NCBI GenBank assembly: GCA_003260075.1
Contig: QLIY01000692.1
Coordinates: 24,160-88,159 of the forward strand
Length of the DNA: 64,000 nt
DNA from: Phallusia mammillata
Lineage: Eukaryota; Chordata; Ascidiacea; Phlebobranchia; Ascidiidae
Direction of reading: 5' to 3'
Position numbers and translations under genes: made by a program. The notes beneath the pieces are model-generated. The model searched no databases, was not told the DNA's origin, and saw only the letters and a program-made list of their open reading frames with translations. This document shows positions 50,781 through 61,729 of the stretch, piece by piece (the stretch's first letter is position 1; every line of letters starts with the position of its first letter).

Positions 50781-53675
50781 CTTTATAACATAATTGTTTC
50801 TGCAAGCATAATCTAATTGGTCCCCACACATATGCATATGCGATTTGGTAACAGTAAAAATAGGGCGGGGGGGGGGGGGCTTGATCTACACATATGATTG
50901 TTTTTGCAAGCAAAAACAAATGGGTCCCTACATGCGCGTTTATGCGGATTTATGGTAAACAAACATCCTGGTTATTTTTAGATTCTTAAGGAAAAACTTA
51001 AACAATTTTAGCCTTAACCCAACTTTAAAAGTTTTGTCTGTATTCTTTTTGCATCATTATTGTNGGGTCAAAATTCACATGGACCATCTTTAGACCAATA
51101 TCTGTAATGTGTGTAAATTTGAAAAAGTTTGAACCATTCTTTCTTGACCAAAACGTGGGAACAAATCCGCGTTAGAAAGAAAAAAATATAGACAAAAACA
51201 ATATGTGTCCCCTTCAGGGAAGGGGACCCATAATTTTCAGTCTGACACAAGCAATTAAAACCACCAAATTACATGTTTTACTGTGGAAGTTAGTTTTCGC
51301 TACTAACAAAGAAGTTTATGCAGCCAACTTCCATTACCAATTTAGAAATTTTATAGCATACTTAGTTTTTTTGCTGTAGTACATAATCATATCAAATACA
51401 CATGGACCAAAGCAGGCTTGTAAAAAGAGACAAAAAACAGCCTTTGCACGTTTTAGCAAGATGACAATTGACGAAAAAACAAACACAATTTCAGTCAGCT
51501 GAAAAAGTTTTGTTATTAAGCGAATCTCCCGCAGACAATAAAATGTATAAAAGAAAGATTCTTGCTTCTGATCAGTATAGTATTGGACTGTTTCATAAAA
51601 ACAGATAAAAGCATAAATCGTTTCTTTTAATAACAGAAATATATATTTCGCCTTAATAAATAGGCATCGTCAGTTTCTGCAAAAAAGCAAACATGTAAGG
51701 GGCTGTNTATTAAAAGAAACGATTTCTGCTTTTATCTGTTTTTATGAAACAGTCCAATACTACAATTTCAGTCATACACAAGTTCAAAACAGATTTACAT
51801 GGCATTGTCCAAACGTAATTATTTGCACTTTTGCATGCCCACACTGCTACTTGATACAATGTTGCATACCTGCATTGGTGTTTGCCACAATTTTTGCACA
51901 TGCAGGGCCCGAAACTACGTTCCGTACGTTAAAAAATCTGTTCAACAAAATCGTTTATCTTATTATTTTGCTAAAATCTTGAACAATATACAGGTAAATG
52001 TATAATTACATATTCAGTACTGATTTCTACAGTTCGTTCATGCATACCTCCAAATCGGACTTCTTTAATTACATTTTCACTGTGTACGTGCAGCACGTTC
52101 AGAACTTCAGACAACCTCAACTCAACTGTGTCTCCATCCGGTATTTCCGGTTCCTCGGGCCGGTGGTGTACCAAAAGCGTTGCGCAAGAACGCCGAAATC
52201 GCAACGCGATGGTATATCCCCTATTTTGGACCGGACTGTCACGACATGTTGTGCTAATCAAATCACGTGCTTGCTGTTTACCCAAAACTCAGCAAGCCAG
52301 AATTTTAGTTTCTCCTTAAGTGTTTGATTTCACTGTTGCATTTACCCCGCATAATCGTCTTTATTTTAGATTGACCCAAACAATAATACATTTACCCCTA
52401 ACCCAAACGAAAATCAGGATATTAAAATGATTAAGCTTAGCCTACAAAAACGACGCAATTTACTACATATAGCGTTTATTAGGCGGGTGATCGTTCAAAA
52501 GGATGTTTTAAATTCCATTAGGGGCCTAATGGATTAGGCCTTTATGTACTTGCAACACCAAGCGCGTGCGAAACGAGCAACGCCAAATTTTTTCTCTGAT
52601 AGTGATAAGTAACGCTTGGGGAAGTCCCATTTCGCGCTTTTCTGGTTCGCGCGCTTCGCGTCTGGGTTGCTCCGTGAGCAACAGAAACGGCCCTTTGCGC
52701 GAGAATTTTGCCCTGAATATGTAGGAATCAGGGGCGTATCCAGAAATTTTTAAAGGGGGGGTCCAACATTTTGGGGGGGGGGAAATCCCTAATGACGTCA
52801 TTATGCCGTCACACGTCGTTCAAAACGACGCGTTATGCGGCAAAGCACTTTTTCCAAAACTGGCGGTTTCTCTACCCATCTAATTGACAGGAAGAACAGG
52901 TAATTTTAGCGAAAGCTTTGTAGTTTTCTGATTTCGCCGCTGCTATCTAGCTTACTCAGCCAAACTGCAGCTGCAAAATAAGCGTGACTGTCAGGTAATC
53001 AAAATCGTTGCTTAAAAAAACAGGGTCCAATTTCTAAAGAACTAAATCTCTTGCTGAAGCGGTAATCCTACTGTTAAGTTGCGCAAAGTCACGAATGCAC
53101 TAAAGGTGGTAACTGCAGAAGGCATAAATTGTGCCTGGCAAGTAACAAATTACCCTAATAACATAACTCGATTTACATCGATCTAATGTTTTTGCCAAAC
53201 TGTAACGTGTTTGGCGGATCAAAGCCACACAACATTACACGTTTTTAACACTTTTACGTTGTTCAAATGCAAAAACAGTTTGATATGTTGCACTTAGCAA
53301 GAAACTGCTACCAGCGTCCTAGCCGGAACGTAACTTTCCGATTGTTAGCGCATAAATCTCCTTATTAACCCATTGTTACGTCACAATTGGCGATTAGATA
53401 ACAAGCGAATACAAGAGATTGAAGGCTCGCGTCTTTGAGATAACGACTCCCTGTTATCACGCAGTGGTAAACGGAACGATTTTGGCCTATTTAATTTACG
53501 CACAACTTTTTGAAAAGGGGGGGTNATCCAGTTAAATTTAAAGTCAAATTTGTTAAAAGTTACGACCAAAATTGACTATGTAGCAAAACAAAATGAATTT
53601 TAGTAAAATGGTTTTTACTTTGGTAGTAAGCAACTAAGAAAAAAAATGGGTTTTTCTTTGGTGTTCATGTATTAC

Positions 53676-53677
<2 letters not shown>

Positions 53678-53766
<89 letters not shown>
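53678..53766. other. 89-nt poly-G run (probable gap)
   Basis: Same type of homopolymer as those at 30938, 42174 and 42758. The sequence on the two sides is unrelated. It lies between the two duplication units. Confidence 0.7.
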
Positions 53767-53767
<1 letters not shown>

Positions 53768-55517
53768 GGTGCCATCATGTGGTCATACGGCATGGATGGC
53801 TCCATGTTCATAAAGTCTCCTCCTTTGAAAAGCATTAAGAAATATTCTAAAAAAGGAAATGAGCTAAAATCACTGCCAAAAAACTGCAGCTAAGACAGAA
53901 CAAAAACTGTTTAACACATTTGTCTAAACTAAAGATACATAAAGTATCTAAAGCAAAACCGAAGCAAGAGCTGTGTCTAACCTACAGCTATCGCAAAATG
54001 AATTAGCACCAACCAAAAAGTTTACTAGTTTCGAGGTGTGTTGAGCATCACCCATATTTTACTTAATGGTTTATGATTCACAATACGTAGACAATGGGCC
54101 ATTTACACCAGTATAAAGACTACATGGTGTAAAATGAAAGTTCACTAACAGTGCAAAGTTTACAACTTCGCGACAATGCAGCATAACTTAATTAGGATAT
54201 GTTGCTTATATATGCACACTTGTCACAAAATGTTTGCTGATACTTTTAGTCTGGTGTTTACATCCTCATATTTACCTAAATTAGTACTTTTTAGGAAGGT
54301 CACATTACTGGAGGTCAGGCTATAATTTTTCAGGTTAAGGCTTTATTATGTCCCCGAAAGTGTTGTATTATAAGTACTTCCTTTCTTGATAGTTGTGTAC
54401 TTTCTTTCTTGTTTACATTATGCTATTGCAAATGTATTTCAAAGAACAGCTTACGACACAAATTTGAAGGAAAATACAATTTAATGCAATACATAACCAA
54501 ACAAATCATCTTACCTTGTTTTAAACAAAAAAACAAAACATGTGAAACAAACGCAAATCATTTTTATACTTGTGTCAAGAGACACAAGCTATGTCATTCA
54601 GTCAGTGCTATATTTTGTAACAATTTGGGCTTTCAAACTTGCATGAAAACCTTTAAATTGATTAACCTAATCAACATTTGTAAAGCATCAAAGCTGCTGA
54701 TTACTAAAAAATAAAATGTTCAGTGCTGTGTAGTCCAATGAGCAACACCCTTCTGTGCCAATAAGTTAAATTGGTTTTAAGTTAACAGTTTTTAATGTTT
54801 TCTGAATAAGGTTGAGCAAAAACATGGTAGTCATTTGTCAGGCTGTTTTTTCTGCATTTAAAGTGTGAATTGTGAGAAACGATTTGCCTCAGAGTATTAC
54901 TGCAAGATTATGTGGTTGTTTGTCACACAAAAGCAATACTTTTCACCAAAATATTCTGGTTTTACACAAATCAATTCACTTACTGTTTACAAGTTAAATC
55001 AGAAGCGTTGGTTTAAACTAGGTAACACTTTTTCCCAAAATCTTCTGATTTTACACAATTTTTTTCACTTGCATGGTTTAGAAAAAGTTAAATCACACGT
55101 GTTGGTTTAAACTAGGATACAGTTTTGAGCGAAATCTTTTGTCAAAAACTTACTTACCTGGCACAATGCTGCTTTTTTTCAAAGAGCAAGTGTTCAATGC
55201 TTTCTGTTATTTTGTCATTTTGCTAACGTTAACTTCAACTGACAATCATGTCTTAGACAGCGGCAAAAGTAGACATTTTTTTGCCGCCGTTTTCACTTGG
55301 AATATTTTCTGCCAATCTCCGTCATAGATATCACACTACGTTTATTTGTTTGTTAAAAACTGGGCCAACTAATTATATGACGACTTGTTTCAAGAAACTT
55401 CATAATATTATTGAATTGTAAATTACTCTTTAATTAAAAAACGCAGTATTGGTCCACAATAAATTAAAACACAATTGCACATTAAAATTGGCAACATGTT
55501 CATCTAATTTCAAGAAT

Positions 55518-58500
55518 TTATTTTATTGCTTTTATTTTTGTTAAGCATGAGTAAGCTATACTGCTCCAGTACTTTGCCCAGGAAACAGGTGTAGACCCCC
55601 TTGCAAGCTTGTAACCTCCATACAATGTTAATGCTAGAATAGCACATGCAGAAAAAGCAGCTTCCCTTTGCATTCTTATAAACACTGGATTTGTTTTAAA
55701 TAGCTCCTCTACAATGTTGCCGCGTACATTTTTATGCGGAAATGGGTCTTTAGGGACTTCCACACCCAGAAATTCACACAATGGTTCCCATCCATCCTTT
55801 ACTGAATACACAAGAAGTTTGTCCTTGGGAGCATTCTAAAACAAAAGATTATGTTGAATGGTGATAAACTGTTCACAAATTGTCCAAACACAATTACAGT
55901 TTAATATTGGGTGGTTTTATTCATTTTACATCTCGAAGTATTTTGGCTCAAAACTAATTGAAAAGAACACTATGCACGGACTTGAAAAGTAGTTTAATCA
56001 TAAACATTACTGCCAAGGTAGTGGTGTATATAGAATACATCGTGTAGACGTTTCGACAATCTCTGTTGTCATCATCAGTACATGTTTTCAATCAAGCTGT
56101 AGAACACGGTATATAAAGCACTAAGGAAAAAAAGGGGAAGCCAGATGTGTGAAGTGACGTCACAGACGATAATAGGGAACGACGTTTAGAACGGTAGCGT
56201 AGACGAAAAGATAAGAACCGGAGATATGGGTCAGGTGTTGAACAGACGCAAGGGCATGGAAACTGTGTCGATGTTGAGCTCGGGTTCATGCCTTTGAATA
56301 AAAAGCGATTCGAGAAACAACAGTCTCACGCGGTCTTGGTTTGCGTCCAAAATCTCCGGCTCGGCAAAATTAACTTTATGTGTCGGATTCGATAAAATGT
56401 GCCGGCACACTTCTGATTTTTGGTCCATGCGATGTTCTTTAATTCTTACAGCGAGATTTCGCCGCGTTTCCCCAATATATGAAGCGCCGCAGTTGCAAAC
56501 CAACCGGTAAACAACGTTAGTTCTTTTGATGTGTTCCTGGCGCTCTTTTATAGGAAAATGCCGTGAAAGTTTGTTCGTTTCATGGACAAGACGTAAGCGG
56601 ATGTTGGCCCCGGTTCGATGAACAAAATGCCCCAATTCACGCGCAATGTTGTAAGATACTGGGCCGAGAAATGGAAGTCTTGCAACCACGTATCTCTCCT
56701 CGTTTGAATCGTTGTTTAATACCTTCGATTGGTGTTTTTTGTTCAGAAACCCTTTGATACACCCGTCCACAAAGTTGTGGGGATAACCATTCGCTCCAAG
56801 CATTTTCTTGACCTTCTTAAATTCTTCATGCATTATTATGTATGAATTAGCGATTCCGTACGCCCTGTTGAGAAGACACAGTACTAAATTCCGCTTATAA
56901 CGAGCAGGTACGAAGCTTTCCCATTTGGTGTAAAGACCAGTGTTGGTTGGCTTCCGGTAGGTACAGGTATTAATTCCTACACTTGTTTTTTCCACCATGA
57001 CGTCGAGAAAGTGAATGGTGCCGCTTTGCTCTTCTTCTTTGCTGAAGGTGATGTTGGGATGTACCGAGTTTATGTTTTTATAAAACCCATGAAGAGCGTT
57101 CTGTCTATGTTTCGAAAATGATGGACATTCTCGCAAACAAACAGAAGTTCAAACCCTGCTCGTCAGATGACAACCTGGCCAATTTAAGCAAGTTCCAAAA
57201 CCACATCCGTTACCTAAAGAAGGCAGAGGCATTAAGCGACGAAGACTATTTGCGTATCCATCCTACTAGCGCCACCACACCGACCCTGTATGGTCTTCCC
57301 AAGATCCACAAGCCGTCCACTCCCCTCAGACCGATTTTATCGTCATGTGGAAGCTTTAATCATGCCTGCGCAACCTGGCTATCATCGTCCTTGTCCGAAC
57401 TGCGGGAACACTACACCAATATCAAGGACACCTTCGCCTTTACCACCTTACTTAAAGGCAAGTCAATTCACGACAAAATATTGGCAACCTTTGATGTTCG
57501 GGACCTTTTCACCAACATACCTGTGGAATTTACCATTTCCCTCGTGCTCAATTCCATATTTCAGCAAAGTGACACTACATTTAACGGGTTAAACAAGAGA
57601 CGTATGAAAAAACTGTTGCATTGGGCCGCTACAACTACCACCTTTCAATTTAACGGACAGTACTATAAGCAGATCGACGGCATTGCAATGGGATCACCTA
57701 TTGCACCTCTGCTAGCTGACGTTTTTATGAACTACGTTGTCGACACCGCTTTAAAATCCACCACGACTAAAAACAAACCTGAGATTCTGTGTCGTTACGT
57801 GGATGACCTTTTCTTGGTTTTTCCTTCCAAAACTGCTCTTCATGGGTTTTATAAAAACATAAACTCGGTACATCCCAACATCACCTTCAGCAAAGAAGAA
57901 GAGCAAAGCGGCACCATTCACTTTCTCGACGTCATGGTGGAAAAAACAAGTGTAGGAATTAATACCTGTACCTACCGGAAGCCAACCAACACTGGTCTTT
58001 ACACCAAATGGGAAAGCTTCGTACCTGCTCGTTATAAGCGGAATTTAGTACTGTGTCTTCTCAACAGGGCGTACGGAATCGCTAATTCATACACAATAAT
58101 GCATGAAGAATTTAAGAAGGTCAAGAAAATGCTTGGAGCGAATGGTTATCCCCACAACTTTGTGGACGGGTGTATCAAAGGGTTTCTGAACAAAAAACAC
58201 CAATCGAAGGTATTAAACAACGACTCAAACGAGGAGAGATACGTGGTTGCAAGACTTCCATTTCTCGGCCCAGTATCTTACAACATTGCGCGTGAATTGG
58301 GGCATTTTGTTCATCGAACCGGGGCCAACATCCGCTTACGTCTTGTCCATGAAACGAACAAACTTTCACGGCATTTTCCTATAAAAGAGCGCCAGGAACA
58401 CATCAAAAGAACTAACGTTGTTTACCGGTTGGTTTGCAACTGCGGCGCTTCATATATTGGGGAAACGCGGCGAAATCTCGCTGTAAGAATTAAAGAACAT

Positions 58501-60781
58501 CGCATGGACCAAAAATCAGAAGTGTGCCGGCACATTTTATCGAATCCGACACATAAAGTTAATTTTGCCGAGCCGGAGATTTTGGACGCAAACCAAGACC
58601 GCGTGAGACTGTTGTTTCTCGAATCGCTTTTTATTCAAAGGCATGAACCCGAGCTCAACATCGACACAGTTTCCATGCCCTTGCGTCTGTTCAACACCTG
58701 ACCCATATCTCCGGTTCTTATCTTTTCGTCTACGCTACCGTTCTAAACGTCGTTCCCTGTTATCGTCTGTGACGTCACTTCACACATCTGGCTTCCCCTT
58801 TTTTTCCTTAGTGCTTTATATACCGTGTTCTACAGCTTGATTGAAAACATGTACTGATGATGACAACAGAGATTGTCGAAACGTCTACACGATGTATTCT
58901 ATATACACCACTACCTTGGCAGTAATGTTTATGATTAATTGAAAAGAATTTGTACATAATGACCCAAACATAACCAACATAAAAAATACACAAATTTTCA
59001 AAACTTTTAGCAAATGATTTTATATATTTCATTTTTTACTCACAATGCGCTAGCCTCACTTTCTTGTGAGCTTCAGTCACTTAATGCCTTGTCACGCCTA
59101 CATGTGTAGCTGCAGCCTGTTTAGCTCTCATCCACCAATTATGCCCTCCACTTTTATGCGCTCCACAATGTTTCAACAGTGTGCATGTTTTTAGTGCAAT
59201 TGTGTTGCTATGTCAAATCAAACTCAATTTGACATATTAGTCACACTTTGTTTATACAACAAACTCTGGGTAATTGAAAACCCAGTTTATGTTGACAAAA
59301 TGACAGTATTTAACAAACTACCTGCAAGACATGTGCATTATGTCTTCTGTATGTCATTCTGATCAGAAGTTCATTTAACGGTGATGAACCAAACAATGAC
59401 AAAGGTGGGCTTTCCCATCCATACACGGCAACAGCTTCAAAGCAAAAAATAGTTATGTTTTAGGGTAAACCACTGGGTCAATTTACGTAAAAATTTGCAG
59501 TGCACAACTTCAGGTTCATCTGTAAAAACTACAGATGAAAGAATGAAAACAATACATGTCTCTTTCTTGTAAGCCATCTATGTGTGGTCACATGGCACTT
59601 TTGAATATCGAAAAAATGCAAAATATTGGCTCCTAGAATCGGTCTATCCCTGGTAACAACGTAAAACAAACACGGACAAAGAGTTTTATAATTAAAGATA
59701 AAATCAAAAATATGTTCCATGCTTTATACTAATTAGTCTTTCTAAATTTAAAAATGGTTGCATAATAGTGATGCCATTCCCAATCGCATATACTTGCACA
59801 CATTTTTTTTAAGGTGTTTTGGGGGACCATTTCGGTCCCCCAAATTTCTCCAGCGGTTTCGCAAAATTTGCCAGTAGCCTAATAAATAATTCGTTTAAGC
59901 AAATATGGCTATTTTTTGGTATTTAAATGAAACACTTGCGGTCTCTTAAAACTACTTAGCGGTCACCCAAACCAAACCTTAAAAAAAACCTGCTTGCACA
60001 CACAATCATGTTGTAAAATGCCAGAAAGATATAATCGTATTTAGGAAACTAATGTATACCTGTAAATATGACATATGGTGTATGTGATTAAACAATAAAT
60101 AGGATATAGTACTGATAAATTGCCAACATTGAGGAAAGGCACCTTTTTAGTTATTGAACAGAATAACCTATAATACCTTTAACCCAAGTCAAGTTATTTT
60201 TAATTTGATTTCCATTCGTAAGAAATTCAAGACATTAAGGTCTTACCGCATCTTCTACCATAAGAACTTAGTCCCCTTAGTGTGGGTGAAAGAAATGTGG
60301 TAAGTCTGTAGGAAAATGATGTTAACGTTTTGTCTTGGGCTTCAATACTTGACCACCAAGTATCCTCATCAGGTCTTAACATCAAAATAATCTAAACAAA
60401 GATTGTTTAAGTTGCATAAAAAAACTTCTCGGCACATGGCCCTGGTTAGGATTTACTATCCATAATTCCATTAAAGGATTATGTGGTTGACTGATGCAAC
60501 TAACCAGATTTGCCTGCATTGTCATTTACCTTTGATTCTGGAAAAGCTTTGTGAATTTCATCCCAAAAGTATGCAGCTGGTATGTCAGTGACAGCATCAA
60601 CATTTTCATACATTCGTCTGAAATCCTCAGTTGTGCTTCCTGTCTTAAATGTTCGCTCCCAGTCATCTCCCAGATTGGTGTAGTTTTCCAGATAGTCATA
60701 TACTTCATAGCCAAGCATTCGCAAAGCTACTGACATGGTCTTGGTGCCAGTTTTGCTTATGCCGGCACAAATGACTTTCAT
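55518..60781 (-). CDS. Gene C2: Sulfotransfer_4-like small membrane protein, four exons
   Basis: Exons 60530-60781, 60247-60391, 59322-59434 and 55518-55835; 275 residues. The first three exons have exactly the lengths of C1 (252, 145 and 113 nt) and the same phases. MKVICAGISKTGTKTM start, LRPDEDTWW in exon 2, GWESPPLSLFG in exon 3, VKDGWEPLCEFLGV and a C-terminal hydrophobic stretch in exon 4. All splice sites are intact although a 3-kb Penelope-like element sits in the last intron on the opposite strand. Two conserved copies suggest that both are under selection. Confidence 0.8.
55955..55967. repeat. Target site duplication of the Penelope element, left copy
   Basis: taattgaaaagaa; identical to 58936-58948. 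Unit 1 has a single related sequence (taatcaaaaagaa) at the corresponding intron position. Confidence 0.85.
55997..57097. repeat. Left arm of the 1,101-bp Penelope inverted repeat
   Basis: Pairs base by base, without indels at the points checked, with 57835-58935. The inner boundary is where gaagagc|gtt (left) stops matching aact|gctcttc (right). Confidence 0.9.
56038..56084 (-). ncRNA. Hammerhead-ribozyme-like motif, inverted copy
   Basis: Exact reverse-strand counterpart of 58848-58894 within the left arm: reading the minus strand gives CTGATGA, the GACAA/TTGTC stem and GAAACGTC. Each end of the inserted element thus carries the motif, pointing outwards. Confidence 0.6.
56231..57136 (-). 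pseudogene. Inverted duplicate of the Penelope C-terminal coding part
   Basis: 301-codon frame on the minus strand. From position 57097 downward it repeats the last 289 residues of the RT/GIY-YIG protein with one residue change seen (SYIIM against SYTIM). The first 12 residues are read across the junction into the complement of the other copy. It includes the nuclease domain but no RT core motifs, so it is a by-product of the inverted duplication. Confidence 0.85.
57118..58701 (+). CDS. Penelope-like reverse transcriptase with GIY-YIG endonuclease (N-terminally truncated)
   Basis: 527 codons. RT region: PTLYGLPKIHK (residues 55-65, typical of Penelope), motif A FDVRDLFTNIP (125-135), motif B IDGIAMGSPIAPLLADVF (186-203), motif C RYVDDLF (226-232). 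The GIY-YIG nuclease is at about 435-515 with VYRLVC, YIGETRRNLAVRIKEH and a later Glu in LLFLESLFI. Full-length Penelope proteins are longer. The frame stays open upstream of the first ATG up to the inverted-repeat junction at 57098, so the N-terminal part was lost at insertion. It probably cannot move on its own. Confidence 0.9.
   Translation: MMDILANKQKFKPCSSDDNLANLSKFQNHIRYLKKAEALSDEDYLRIHPTSATTPTLYGLPKIHKPSTPLRPILSSCGSFNHACATWLSSSLSELREHYTNIKDTFAFTTLLKGKSIHDKILATFDVRDLFTNIPVEFTISLVLNSIFQQSDTTFNGLNKRRMKKLLHWAATTTTFQFNGQYYKQIDGIAMGSPIAPLLADVFMNYVVDTALKSTTTKNKPEILCRYVDDLFLVFPSKTALHGFYKNINSVHPNITFSKEEEQSGTIHFLDVMVEKTSVGINTCTYRKPTNTGLYTKWESFVPARYKRNLVLCLLNRAYGIANSYTIMHEEFKKVKKMLGANGYPHNFVDGCIKGFLNKKHQSKVLNNDSNEERYVVARLPFLGPVSYNIARELGHFVHRTGANIRLRLVHETNKLSRHFPIKERQEHIKRTNVVYRLVCNCGASYIGETRRNLAVRIKEHRMDQKSEVCRHILSNPTHKVNFAEPEILDANQDRVRLLFLESLFIQRHEPELNIDTVSMPLRLFNT
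57835..58935. repeat. Right arm of the 1,101-bp Penelope inverted repeat
   Basis: Contains the C-terminal 289 codons, the 3' UTR with a TATATA-rich stretch near 58817, and the hammerhead-like motif. It ends with tgtttatgat at the target duplication. Confidence 0.9.
58848..58894 (+). ncRNA. Hammerhead-ribozyme-like motif in the Penelope 3' end
   Basis: CTGATGA at 58854-58860, a stem of GACAA and TTGTC closing a CAGAGA loop (58862-58877), then GAAACGTC at 58878-58885. TGTA before the core can pair with TACA after it as stem I. The order stem I, CUGANGA, stem II, GAAA, short stem III, GUC matches type I hammerheads reported in Penelope-like elements. One unpaired U and the very short stem III make monomer activity doubtful. 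Confidence 0.6.
58936..58948. repeat. Target site duplication of the Penelope element, right copy
   Basis: taattgaaaagaa, followed by tttgtacataatgaccc as in unit 1 (tttgtatataatgaccc). Confidence 0.85.
59803..59992. mobile_element. Foldback MITE with 10-bp target duplication
   Basis: Flanked by cttgcacaca on both sides (59793-59802 and 59993-60002). Unit 1 has the empty site (acttgtacaaacaatcatg near 49252). Ends are ttttttttaaggtg and ccttaaaaaaaacctg. A 9-10 bp duplication points to a Mutator-like or related family. No coding capacity. Confidence 0.75.
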
Positions 60782-61415
60782 TTTGATAGTGTTGTTAGCA
60801 AATCTAAATCAATTACACAACAATCTGTATATAATGTAGTAAACAAATCATAAACAAACTGCACCTTGTACAGTTGTACAATTATCAAACTGTGTCCAAA
60901 TCAACAATTTTTAACTGGTGATAAATCAGTAGACCGTGTTCTTTACAAAATTTATCATTTTGACTTGTGTTTCATAGTACACCGGTCGAAATTCACCAGT
61001 TTTACACAATAGGTGCAAACAGTTTCTCTTTATAAAAATCTAATCCACTTTCACCAGTTTAAATGTTCGATCCGTTTTACTTCATTTATTGTTGTGTAAT
61101 AATCAGACTCACTTTGTAAAAATAAGATTGTAAGTGTTTCGCTAGATTTTTTAATGCATATATTGTTCTATGTAGTCCAAAAACAGTTAAAAACACTGGT
61201 CTAAATGGATCCAACAAGTTGTAAATGACAAATTTCGGTTTAAATTTTCACCTCACAGAAGATTTTTGATTGGTATCATCAAATAACATGCCAGTGTAAG
61301 TTGGTTGTCGGCTTGTCGCTACATGCTACCAACAAAGTAGTTTATCAAGCCAACTTTTTTTGAATACTCAAGCAAAATTTCATCATCATACATTTACTGT
61401 TTGATTGCTTCAGTA

Positions 61416-61729
61416 CAGTGGTTCTCAATCTTATATGGATCGCGTACCACCTGAAAAAAATTTTTGTCACTGCGTACCACCTAAACCTCCCTGTTTGAAT
61501 TAATAGACCAAGAAATAGGCCCATTTTCTCAACATGGCTAGCATATTTAGAAATTTCAAAGAATGTCCAAAACACGAGTTTCGGCCAAATCAGGGCTGAC
61601 CAGTTGGGTCAGTTGAGTTGCTTTTTTAGATCGGACTTAAATTAGGTATCACAGAAAGCTACTCGCGTACCACCAGAAAAGTTCCGGCGTACCACTAGTG
61701 GTACGCGTACCACAGTTTGAGAACCACTG
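61416..61729. mobile_element. hAT-like MITE
   Basis: Termini cagtggttctcaa and ttgagaaccactg, perfect over 13 bp; flanks cttcagta and ctttagta (7 of 8). 314 bp, with inner repeats of 'gcgtaccacc'. Same family as 31767-32048 on the other strand. Confidence 0.8.

Larger units (their letters stand above)
47030..52560. repeat. Segmental duplication, unit 1 (carries C1)
   Basis: Sequence similarity to 54185-62815 starts near 'ggacatgttgctt..tatgcacacttgt' and ends near 'cgatcgttcaaaag..ccattagg..atgtacttgcaacac'. It covers gene C1, its introns and about 2.3 kb upstream. It lacks the Penelope element and several MITEs present in unit 2. Confidence 0.75.
50184..55517. other. Intergenic region between C1 start and C2 end
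   Basis: Contains the upstream part of duplication unit 1 (to about 52560), a hAT-like MITE (50444-50780), a probable transposon end 'aggggcgtatccagaaattttt' at 52732, an 89-nt G run (53678-53766) and the start of unit 2 (54185). The open frames near 51800-52300 have diverged counterparts at 61950-62330 but do not keep a common reading frame. Confidence 0.5.
55968..58935 (+). mobile_element. Penelope-like retroelement with inverted terminal duplication
   Basis: Bounded by the 13-bp target duplication taattgaaaagaa (55955-55967 and 58936-58948). Duplication unit 1 shows the unoccupied site near 48740-48752. The right part is a 5'-truncated element with RT and GIY-YIG coding sequence. The left part is an inverted copy of its last 1,101 bp (55997-57097 against 57835-58935), preceded by 29 extra bp at the outer end. 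Such inverted partial copies are known for Penelope-like elements. The arms have the same length and I noticed only two differences in the coding part, so the insertion is recent. It lies in intron 3 of C2, antisense to the gene. Confidence 0.9.

Noticed and set aside
51799-52327. Frames upstream of C1 and the similar ones at 61946-62327
   Set aside because: Similarity is explained by the segmental duplication; indels shift the frames and no domain is visible.
57290-57592. Second frame inside the Penelope coding region, and antisense frames at 56563-56757 and 58175-58369
   Set aside because: Shadows of the RT/GIY-YIG frame.
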